Of a DNA stretch of 51,728 nucleotides, positions 15,792 through 22,646 are shown piece after piece. The DNA is taken from NCBI GenBank assembly GCA_902494625.1, contig CABUUB010000006.1, positions 1 through 51,728 on the forward strand. The letters are read 5' to 3'. The DNA comes from an uncultured Collinsella sp. (lineage in GTDB: Bacteria > Actinomycetota > Coriobacteriia > Coriobacteriales > Coriobacteriaceae). Both the position numbers and the translations under genes were made by a program. Position 1 is the stretch's first letter, and each line of letters begins with the position of its first letter. The notes under the pieces were generated by a model. It was not told the origin of the DNA, searched no databases, and saw only the letters and a list, made by a program, of their open reading frames with translations.

Positions 15792-16433
15792 CTACATCAT
15801 CCCGCCTGCTCCCAGCAGCGGGCCCAATATGGACAGAAGCAACGCCGGCAAGATGAGCGTGCCGGTGGGAATCAGCAGCTTGACGGGCGCACGCTCGATC
15901 TCACGCTCGACCGCGGCGCGATGAGCCGCACGGATCTCGCGACTTTGAGCGGCCAGCGTCTCGGCAAGTGGGGCACCCAGGGCGAGCGCCTGCCCCACCG
16001 TGATGGCAAAGGTCTCGAGCGCTCGCACGTCCAGGTCGCGCGCGGCGGCCAACAACTCGTCCTCACGCGTGCCCACGCCCACCTGCCACGCCATGCAGGC
16101 CCGCTCAAGTCGAAGAGCCAGCACTGACCGGCGGTTGGCACAGAAAATCTCAAGCGCCGCATCAAACGAAAGACCGGCCGAAAGACCCAAGCGCACAACA
16201 TCGATCATCTCGGACACTTCGCCGAGCGACACTCGCGCCGGGCTGCCCGCTCCAACCGCGCCCTTCACTCGCGCGGTCAGAGCATCGACCACCAAGCGAC
16301 CCGCGGCAGCGACCAGCACCGCCTCGCGCTTGCAGGCCCCTGCGATCTTGCGTGCATCCGCCCGATCCAAACCCGTCGCGACAAATACACTCAGGGCGCA
16401 TAGGCAAGCCGCAACTGCAACCGGGGCGCTCAT
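15792..16433 (-). CDS. tadC: TadC-like inner-membrane pilus assembly protein
   Basis: A type II secretion F-domain protein, 213 residues. An N-terminal membrane segment is followed by the cytoplasmic T2SSF helical bundle, with M-I-D-V-V-R-L-G-L-S-A-G-L-S-F-D-A-A-L, then L-I-P-T-G-T-L-I-L-P-A-L-L-L-S-I-L-G as the C-terminal membrane segments. ATG at 16433 overlaps the TadB stop (ATGA). The frame is open to 16571, but that part is Arg/Cys-rich and is out-of-frame sequence from tadB. It pairs with TadB to form the platform on which TadA works. Confidence 0.88.
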   Translation of the reverse strand: MSAPVAVAACLCALSVFVATGLDRADARKIAGACKREAVLVAAAGRLVVDALTARVKGAVGAGSPARVSLGEVSEMIDVVRLGLSAGLSFDAALEIFCANRRSVLALRLERACMAWQVGVGTREDELLAAARDLDVRALETFAITVGQALALGAPLAETLAAQSREIRAAHRAAVEREIERAPVKLLIPTGTLILPALLLSILGPLLGAGGMM

Positions 16434-17356
16434 AGCTCCACCCGCATAATGCGCCGGATAACCACCAGGGCAACGGCGTTGAGGGCAAGACCCAGCACCA
16501 CAGCGCCCGCGCCGGCAGGCATCGCAAGACCGCGACGAAAATCTGCCGAAAGCAGCGCCAACACCGCGCACATGCCCGCCGGCATCGCCGCGACCATATG
16601 CGCCGACATGCGAGCCTGCGACGTCTTAACATCCAGGCGGCGCTTGAGCTCAATGCGCTCCCCCACCATGCTCGACGCCTCGGACAGTAAGTCGGCAAGC
16701 GGAGCACCGGTGCGCTGAGACACCTTAAGCGCCAAGGTCACAAGCGAAAGACCGGGGGCGTCGATGCGCGCGAGCAAGTCATCGAGCGCATCGGTCGCCG
16801 AGATGCCGCAATCGATCGCCGCCGCCACCCGCAAAAACTCGGTATGTACCGGCTCTTGCGCATGAGCGCCCACAAAGCGCATGCCCTGGGCCAGCGAATG
16901 TCCCGAGGCAAGCGACATGGAAAGTGCGGTAAACGCCTCGGGCATGGCCTCTTCTGCATCGTGTTGCTCGCGCCGGCTCTCAAAGCCATCCCGAGCGGCG
17001 CCAACGGCAATCGGAGCAACAAGTCCCAAGGCAAACCCGAGGGGCGATAACGACACCATCGTCAGTAAAACGCAGCAGACACCGCTCGATAGCAGCAGAA
17101 ACGCCAAACGCCCCGAAGCATCTTCGATCGCGAGGCCAAGGCGATGCGCCGGAGCCAGCGATGCCCACGAACGGGCGATCTTTTTCAGCATGTCGTTTTC
17201 CACCAGCTCACGCGGCAGCTTCTCTGCCACCGTCTCGAGCACCTGACGCGCCAGCTCCGCCGGCGGTACCTGAGGCACACGAGGTTCCACCCCGCACGCC
17301 GTCGCAACAGAAAACCCTGCCAAACCCCCTACGACGAGGGGCACAGCGACCTCCAT
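16430..17356 (-). CDS. tadB: TadB-like inner-membrane pilus assembly protein
   Basis: 308 residues with a type II secretion F domain. N-terminal membrane segment V-G-G-L-A-G-F-S-V-A-T, a mid-region pair of helices (L-L-L-S-S-G-V-C-C-V-L-L and G-F-A-L-G-L-V-A-P-I), the F-domain block A-L-S-M-S-L-A-S-G-H-S-L-A-Q-G, and two C-terminal helices. It overlaps tadC by the ATGA pattern and its start overlaps the tadA end by 28 bp. All TadA-TadB-TadC junctions overlap, which supports a single translational unit. Confidence 0.9.
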   Translation of the reverse strand: MEVAVPLVVGGLAGFSVATACGVEPRVPQVPPAELARQVLETVAEKLPRELVENDMLKKIARSWASLAPAHRLGLAIEDASGRLAFLLLSSGVCCVLLTMVSLSPLGFALGLVAPIAVGAARDGFESRREQHDAEEAMPEAFTALSMSLASGHSLAQGMRFVGAHAQEPVHTEFLRVAAAIDCGISATDALDDLLARIDAPGLSLVTLALKVSQRTGAPLADLLSEASSMVGERIELKRRLDVKTSQARMSAHMVAAMPAGMCAVLALLSADFRRGLAMPAGAGAVVLGLALNAVALVVIRRIMRVEL

Positions 17357-18657
17357 TCGTCCACCTCCTCTTGTGTGAGCGTCCCCGACCGCAGGCCTTC
17401 TGCAATAAACGGCGGCTCGCGGTCAAGCGTCCAGGTGCGCTCGGCGGCATCGAACGTCACGTAGCGCTCAAGCTCAACGCCGCCCGACGCGCCACGTCGC
17501 ACCCCCGAATAGGAGGACACGAAACGCCTGCCATCGGCGTGGCGCTCGGACATCACGATGCCGTCGAGCGCCATGGCAATCTGCTCCTCGATGAGCTCGC
17601 TCGGCAGATCGATGCCATAACGTGCAAGCAACGTCAGACGCACCACGGTCTCCTGTTCTGAGCCCGCATGAAGTGTGGTGAGCGATCCGTCGTGGCCCGT
17701 GTTCATGGCCTGCAACATGTCGCAGCACTCGGCACCGCGCACCTCGCCCACCACGATGCGGTCGGGGCGCATGCGCAGGGCATTGGTCACCAGGTCGCGG
17801 ATCGTCACCGCGCCCTCGCCCTCAATCGAAGCCTCGCGCGCCTCTAGGCGCACCACGTGCGGATGATGCGCAAACTTGAGCTCGGCAGAGTCCTCGATCG
17901 TCACGATGCGCTCGCCGGTGGAAATCTCGCATGACAACGCGTTGAGCAGGGTGGTCTTACCAGATCCCGTGCCTCCCGCAACCGCCAGGTCCTGTCGCAG
18001 CGACACCGCGCACGACAGCAGCTGCGCATACCAAAGCGGCAGTGACCCCAGCCCCACAAGCTCGTCCAGCGAGCAGATGCGGTCCGAGAACTTTCGGATG
18101 GTGAGAATCGGTCCGTCAATCGCCACAGGCGGAATCACCGCGTTGACGCGATAGCCCGTTTTGAGGCGGGCGTTGACGATGGGGCTGCGCTCGTCGATAC
18201 GGCGGCCAAGTGGCGAGATGATGCGGTCGATAAGCACACGGATCTGCTCATCATCCTCAAACGCATGCTCGATGGGGTGCAAGACGCCGCCGCGTTCAAA
18301 GAAAACCGAGCGGCAGCCATTAATCATGATCTCGGTAACGGTGTCGTCCTCGATGAGCGGCTGCAACGGCCCCAGGCCCACCACGTCATCTAGGATTTCA
18401 TCGATGATGGTCTCGCGCTCGGGCGTCGCGAGATCGGTCGGCTCCTCAACATTGAGCGCCGCCTCCACCGCGGGACGCAATTCCGAGCGGGCAAGTACCG
18501 GGTCGATATAGGCACTGATACGCGCCACTTCGTCGTAACCCATGCGGTCCATCACGGCGCGCTTAGTGCGTCGTTTCACCGCGCGGCGACGCCCCGCATC
18601 TACAGGCGCTGCCGCCGCTGCAGCGCCGGCAGCCTTAATCCTCGTTTGCAGGCTCAT
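17329..18657 (-). CDS. tadA: CpaF/TadA pilus assembly ATPase
   Basis: A secretion ATPase of the type II/IV family that powers pilin assembly. 442 residues. An N-terminal helical segment is followed by ITEIMINGC-type motif (V-T-E-I-M-I-N-G-C), Walker A near residue 230 as V-A-G-G-T-G-S-G-K-T-T-L, the Asp-box E-D-S-A-E-L, the Walker B-like R-P-D-R-I-V-V-G-E-V-R-G-A-E, and the His-box T-G-H-D-G-S-L-T-T-L-H-A. All catalytic motifs are intact. The start overlaps tadZ (ATGAGC). Confidence 0.95.
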   Translation of the reverse strand: MSLQTRIKAAGAAAAAAPVDAGRRRAVKRRTKRAVMDRMGYDEVARISAYIDPVLARSELRPAVEAALNVEEPTDLATPERETIIDEILDDVVGLGPLQPLIEDDTVTEIMINGCRSVFFERGGVLHPIEHAFEDDEQIRVLIDRIISPLGRRIDERSPIVNARLKTGYRVNAVIPPVAIDGPILTIRKFSDRICSLDELVGLGSLPLWYAQLLSCAVSLRQDLAVAGGTGSGKTTLLNALSCEISTGERIVTIEDSAELKFAHHPHVVRLEAREASIEGEGAVTIRDLVTNALRMRPDRIVVGEVRGAECCDMLQAMNTGHDGSLTTLHAGSEQETVVRLTLLARYGIDLPSELIEEQIAMALDGIVMSERHADGRRFVSSYSGVRRGASGGVELERYVTFDAAERTWTLDREPPFIAEGLRSGTLTQEEVDEWRSLCPSS

Positions 18658-20306
18658 CGCTGATCACCCTCGCGCGACCAGGGAAGGCGGATACGCGGGC
18701 GTTCGGTGCGCGTTGCACGGTCGGCGACCATATCGCTCCAAGGGCCGACGGCGCACCCCAGTTCCACGAGCATCTCGCGCGTGGCCTCGCGCACGCTGGT
18801 CGCAAAAGCGCTGTTCTGCCCCACTGCCTCGTCAGCGCGCCCAAACGCCATGAGCGCGGCGAGATCCTGCCCGCCATCGGCGATACGAATCTTGGAGCTC
18901 AACGCACAGGCAATCTCAAAGCGCATGGCGACGTCCTCGTCTGCCCCGCGCGCACCGAACCGGTTGAACACGGCGCTCATGCGCGTGCGCGGCACACCTA
19001 CTCGACTTGCCAGTTCAATGACGCGCGACGCCGATGTCGCGGACGACACCGCCGCATCGCCAACGACCAGGCAACGGTCGCTCGCCGCCACCGCAGCCGC
19101 CACGGCGTCGCCCCAAAAGACCGAGGTATCGATAAAGACCACGTCGGATTCGCGACGCAGGACATCAAGCAGTAACTCCACCGGACGCGCCATGAGCTCG
19201 GCTTGCTCGGGCGCCGCGACGGGACCCCAGAGCGTAACGCCCGGCGCCACGCGCATCGATGCGGCTACGATATCCGGCTCGATGAGCGCGCCCGCCGCCG
19301 ACGGCTCGATAAGTGCCGCCATATCGCGCGGAGCATCGACGCCCAACAAGTCGTAAAGGTTTCCAAACATCAGGTCCAGGTCGAGCACAGCGGCACGCAA
19401 GCCCAACAGCGACGATGTGTGTGCCATGGTGGCAACGATCGTCGACTTGCCGCAACCGCCCGAACCCGAAATGGCGCAGATAACCGGAGCTCGATGCTGC
19501 GGAGCGGCAGCGTCTGCCGGCGGCATCGGAGGCGGCGGAGCGGGCGTCGGTGACAGCGTCCCCGTCTCCCCCGCCGCAACCACACGCTGCGTCCAAGCCG
19601 GCATGACAGCTTGTTCGGTCTGCGAGGCAGGCTCGTTCTGAGCAATCTGCTCATGCTGCGTCAGCGACAACTCGCCGCACCTGGCAAAGCCCTCAACTTC
19701 GTCGAGTTCATCCGCCAGATTCACGCCGTGCACGTATCCCATATCTACAGCCGGGGAGTCGCCGGCATGCTGCGCCGGCCCTCCAGCGTCATCGTATACA
19801 AGGGGGTTCCGGGGGCGCCGACCATGCTCGGCTTCCGCTTTTCCATAATCATCAACACGCGGGCCTCTTGTAGCGCGAGGCGCCCCGGGTTCCCTATCAA
19901 CAAAAGCATCGGGCTCAATCGTCATGCGCCGATCGGAATCAACCGCTCCCTCGCCCGCGCGCCCGCTGCCGCATATACTGTGCGCAGCGATGACCTCGGT
20001 CGCCCCCGCGCGAAACAGCCCCTCGATATCCGACGGATCGAGCGCTTCTATCAACACGACCACGCGACTCACGCGGCCTTCGGCCGTCAGGCGCGCAACA
20101 GTCTTGCGCACATCTTCGGTATCAAACAGAGACGCCGCGATGATGGCGGCCCCGCGGCGCGACGGAAACGCCCGCGCCATGGAAATCAGCCCGTCCAGGT
20201 CACCCACGCGAAGCACCTGTGCACCCGCATCACGGCCCTCGACTTCCCGCTGCAACAGCCCGTAATCGCCGCACGCGCAGCACGCAAGCCAGATCGCCTT
20301 CATCAC
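18654..20306 (-). CDS. tadZ: CpaE/TadZ-like pilus localisation ATPase
   Basis: A MinD/ParA-type ATPase of Tad loci that places the pilus machine. 550 residues. The first ~120 form a receiver-like domain lacking a clear phosphoacceptor context (V-V-V-L-I-E-A-L-D-P-S-D). A low-complexity linker of ~140 follows. The C-terminal half is the P-loop domain, with deviant Walker A S-G-S-G-G-C-G-K-S-T and later L-D-L-D-L-M-F-G-N-L-Y-D-L-L. The start overlaps the CpaB-like stop by 4 bp (ATGA) and its end overlaps tadA. The long acidic-proline linker is unusual. Confidence 0.88.
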   Translation of the reverse strand: MMKAIWLACCACGDYGLLQREVEGRDAGAQVLRVGDLDGLISMARAFPSRRGAAIIAASLFDTEDVRKTVARLTAEGRVSRVVVLIEALDPSDIEGLFRAGATEVIAAHSICGSGRAGEGAVDSDRRMTIEPDAFVDREPGAPRATRGPRVDDYGKAEAEHGRRPRNPLVYDDAGGPAQHAGDSPAVDMGYVHGVNLADELDEVEGFARCGELSLTQHEQIAQNEPASQTEQAVMPAWTQRVVAAGETGTLSPTPAPPPPMPPADAAAPQHRAPVICAISGSGGCGKSTIVATMAHTSSLLGLRAAVLDLDLMFGNLYDLLGVDAPRDMAALIEPSAAGALIEPDIVAASMRVAPGVTLWGPVAAPEQAELMARPVELLLDVLRRESDVVFIDTSVFWGDAVAAAVAASDRCLVVGDAAVSSATSASRVIELASRVGVPRTRMSAVFNRFGARGADEDVAMRFEIACALSSKIRIADGGQDLAALMAFGRADEAVGQNSAFATSVREATREMLVELGCAVGPWSDMVADRATRTERPRIRLPWSREGDQR

Positions 20307-20962
20307 TCGTCGCCTCCGCTCTTTTTGCCGCGCGCCGTGGCGGGAATCGTCAAGCTGACCGTTCCCTTGCCCGATGCCCCCAGCAGTTCCTTGACGTCTT
20401 CGGGGTCAGCCGCCAGCGTCACCCATTCGATCTTGCCCTCGCGCGTGGCACCGGAATCCTCACTAGTATCGATCACGTACGCGCCGCACAGCCGATCGGT
20501 TACGCCGTCTTTTTGCACATACACATCCACGTAGCTGCCCACGCCCGTGGCGCCGCCGACCGAGTGCTCGGCATCGACCGCCACCGAAACGGCGACCTTG
20601 CCCTTAGGCACCTCGAGCTTGTGGCTCTCGGCCTTGGTGTAGACATTGCAGATCACGGCGTTTTTGGGAATACGCGAAGTCGTCACGTCGCCGCGCACCT
20701 GGCGCAGCTCGGTCGCCGCGTCACGCGGCAGCAGACTTGTCAGCCATTCCTGGGTTATGACATTGGTCTCATCGAGGGTCTCGCCCACATCGATATCGCG
20801 CGCCGCGACGCACACCTCGACGCGATCGCCACCGTACTTGGCCAAGGTCTCAGCCTGGACCCGTTCGGCTTGCGAGCGGATCGACGAGCCGTAAACCATG
20901 CAGAGCAGAGCAGCGAGCACGCCCGCGACCAGACTGATGGCGATGCGCTTGCTCTTGTTCAC
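20303..20962 (-). CDS. cpaB: CpaB/RcpC-like pilus assembly protein (SAF domain)
   Basis: 219 residues from GTG at 20962, preceded by AGAGGAG; ATG at 20977 lacks an RBS. One N-terminal membrane helix (I-S-L-V-A-G-V-L-A-A-L-L-C-M-V), a SAF-like domain (R-D-I-D-V-G-E-T-L-D-E-T-N-V, later S-R-I-P-K-N-A-V-I), and a beta-rich region with V-G-S-Y-V-D-V-Y-V. CpaB-like proteins in monoderms probably stabilise the pilus base or bind peptidoglycan. It is the first gene of the operon, so its start marks the 5' end of the pilus mRNA. Confidence 0.85.
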   Translation of the reverse strand: MNKSKRIAISLVAGVLAALLCMVYGSSIRSQAERVQAETLAKYGGDRVEVCVAARDIDVGETLDETNVITQEWLTSLLPRDAATELRQVRGDVTTSRIPKNAVICNVYTKAESHKLEVPKGKVAVSVAVDAEHSVGGATGVGSYVDVYVQKDGVTDRLCGAYVIDTSEDSGATREGKIEWVTLAADPEDVKELLGASGKGTVSLTIPATARGKKSGGDE

Positions 20963-21072
20963 GGCCGCTCCTCTCATGGCAGCGCCGGGCGAATGCCCGT
21001 ACCACCATTGTCTGGGTGGTCAGAGTGCAAAGCGGCGCAATCGCGATCTTGGTTTTCGATGTCAAACCAATC

Positions 21073-21124
21073 GCTGACCAAAAGCTGACCAGCCCGTCAA
21101 GCTCGTGGCAAGGTTTTGGTCAGC
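21073..21124. promoter_or_regulatory. Three GCTGACC heptamers upstream of the Tad operon
   Basis: GCTGACC occurs at 21073-21079 and 21084-21090 and inverted at 21118-21124. The outer pair extends to an 11-bp inverted repeat (GCTGACCAAAA/TTTTGGTCAGC). A TTGACG hexamer lies among them on the minus strand. It is a likely operator in the promoter region of the pilus operon, but I see no good -10. Confidence 0.45.
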
Positions 21125-21161
21125 ACGTCAGCAAACTGCATGTTTCGAGGCTTTTCCGCAG

Positions 21162-21197
21162 CAAAAAAGCCGTCTCCCGAACAGTTGGGAGACGGCT
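21162..21197 (-). terminator. Rho-independent terminator after rsgA
   Basis: The 11-bp stem AGCCGTCTCCC/GGGAGACGGCT is followed on the minus strand by TTTTTT, about 18 nt after the rsgA stop. Confidence 0.9.
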
Positions 21198-21214
21198 GTC
21201 ATAGGAAAAATCAA

Positions 21215-22399
21215 TTACAGATGGACATCGGGATCGAGCATTTGAGCGCTCACGCGCATGGATGACGCCAGGTTTTGGAACGTTTCCAGACGCAGGCTGT
21301 CGATCTGCCCGGCGTCCTCGGCCTCGCGAACGGCGCAACCCGGCTCATGGGTATGCGTACAATCGCCAAACCGGCACGCGCGCGATGCCTCGACAATCTC
21401 GGGGAAAGCGCGCGCCAGACCTCGCTCGTGACCCACGAGTGGTAGGCTGCGCAGGCCCGGAGCATCGGCGATCACGCCGGCGTCGCCCGGCAGCGTCACC
21501 ATCACGCGCGCGACCGTGGTGTGGCGACCCTGGTCATCGCGCTCACGCACACCGCCGGTCGCCAACGTATCGTGGCCCAGCAGTGCATTGAGCAGCGTCG
21601 ACTTGCCGGCACCCGACTCGCCCAGAATCATGGCGCAGCTCCCGGCAGGCACGCAGGCACGGACCTCGTCCAGGCCGCGGCCCTCGGCAGAGGACGTCAC
21701 GATCACGCGCACGTCCGGACCCACCAGGCGGCGCACGCGGTCCAAATCGCGCTCGAGCTCCTCGGCATCGCAGCGGTCAGCTTTGGTAAGCACCACCACC
21801 GGCTCGGCATCGCAGTCGAGCGCCAACACCAGCGAGCGCGCCACGCGGTCGAGCAGCACCTCACCGGCACCGAGCGCCTGCACGATTAGCACGCTATCCA
21901 CGTTGGAGCAGAGCACCTGGCGCTCTCCGCGGGCACGGCCGCGCCAACGCTCAAAGCTCGTACGGCGCGGCAGCACGCACTCAATCACGCCCATATCGTG
22001 CCCGGGAGCGCGGCGCACCGCCACACGGTCGCCCACGGCAGGCAGCAGGACCTCGTCCTCGCCGCGCGACTTGGCAAACCCCACGGCATGCTCGGCGCGG
22101 AAGGTGTCGTCGGCAGTCGCCACCAGCGGAAACCCGCGATCCAAGCGCACCACGGCACCCAGCCGCATCTGCTCGGGCTCCTCGGCCTGCGCGCAAAAGT
22201 CATCAAATGCAGCCTGCTGAGCCGCATCGACCGGCAGGTCATCGAACGCCGGAACATCCTGCAGCGCGTCGAGTCCCGGCACGCTTGCCAGCAGTTCCTC
22301 GGCAGACGCGGGGGCTTCGGTCGCAAGCTTCCGACGACGATCGCGCTTAGCCCGCGCCCCCGTCGTCTTTTTCTTCGCCTTCGCCTTAGCCTTGCCCAC
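21215..22399 (-). CDS. rsgA: Ribosome small-subunit GTPase RsgA
   Basis: A circularly permuted GTPase that checks late 30S assembly. 394 residues. An N-terminal lysine-rich tail of about 30 residues (AKAKAKKKTTG) precedes an OB fold. The GTPase motifs follow in permuted order: TKAD (G4), then G-E-S-G-A-G-K-S-T (G1), and D-A-P-G (G3). A C-terminal zinc knuckle reads C-R-F-G-D-C-T-H-T-H-E-P-G-C. GTG at 22399 has GGGAGG upstream, and the frame continuing to 22552 is low-complexity. The N-terminal tail is longer than in most RsgA. It is not in an obvious operon. Confidence 0.94.
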   Translation of the reverse strand: MGKAKAKAKKKTTGARAKRDRRRKLATEAPASAEELLASVPGLDALQDVPAFDDLPVDAAQQAAFDDFCAQAEEPEQMRLGAVVRLDRGFPLVATADDTFRAEHAVGFAKSRGEDEVLLPAVGDRVAVRRAPGHDMGVIECVLPRRTSFERWRGRARGERQVLCSNVDSVLIVQALGAGEVLLDRVARSLVLALDCDAEPVVVLTKADRCDAEELERDLDRVRRLVGPDVRVIVTSSAEGRGLDEVRACVPAGSCAMILGESGAGKSTLLNALLGHDTLATGGVRERDDQGRHTTVARVMVTLPGDAGVIADAPGLRSLPLVGHERGLARAFPEIVEASRACRFGDCTHTHEPGCAVREAEDAGQIDSLRLETFQNLASSMRVSAQMLDPDVHL

Positions 22400-22442
22400 A
22401 AGCGCCTCCCAGCACCACAAATCACAACTGAGCAGGTATTTT

Positions 22443-22481
22443 AAATCAAAAAGAGCTGGCCGGGCAAAGCCCAACCAGCTC
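22443..22481 (-). terminator. Rho-independent terminator after the P-type ATPase gene
   Basis: The stem GAGCTGG/CCAGCTC with an inner GGGC/GCCC and loop AAA is followed by TTTTTGATTT on the minus strand. It lies 200 nt downstream of the ATPase stop, just beyond a large hairpin. Confidence 0.75.
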
Positions 22482-22540
22482 ACATACTTTCCCTCAGCCC
22501 TTTTCATCCGCACGGGAGAAAAGCCAGCAAGGATACCGCA

Positions 22541-22635
22541 GGGCCCGCCCACCGGGAGGGGTTTCCTAAGGGCACATCCCGCAGCCGCAAAGCGGCGAGG
22601 ACGTGCCCGTGGAAACCCCGCAGGCGGTCGGGCCC
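22541..22635. repeat. Large nested hairpin between rsgA and the ATPase gene
   Basis: Nested arms pair in order: GGGCCC 22541-22546 with 22630-22635, GGGGTTTCC 22558-22566 with 22611-22619, GGGCAC 22570-22575 with 22603-22608, and GCCGC 22584-22588 with GCGGC 22592-22596. The central loop has AUCC opposite AGGAC. It could be an RNA element in the ATPase mRNA 3' region, or a REP-type palindrome. Confidence 0.7.
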
Positions 22636-22646
22636 GGACAGGAACG

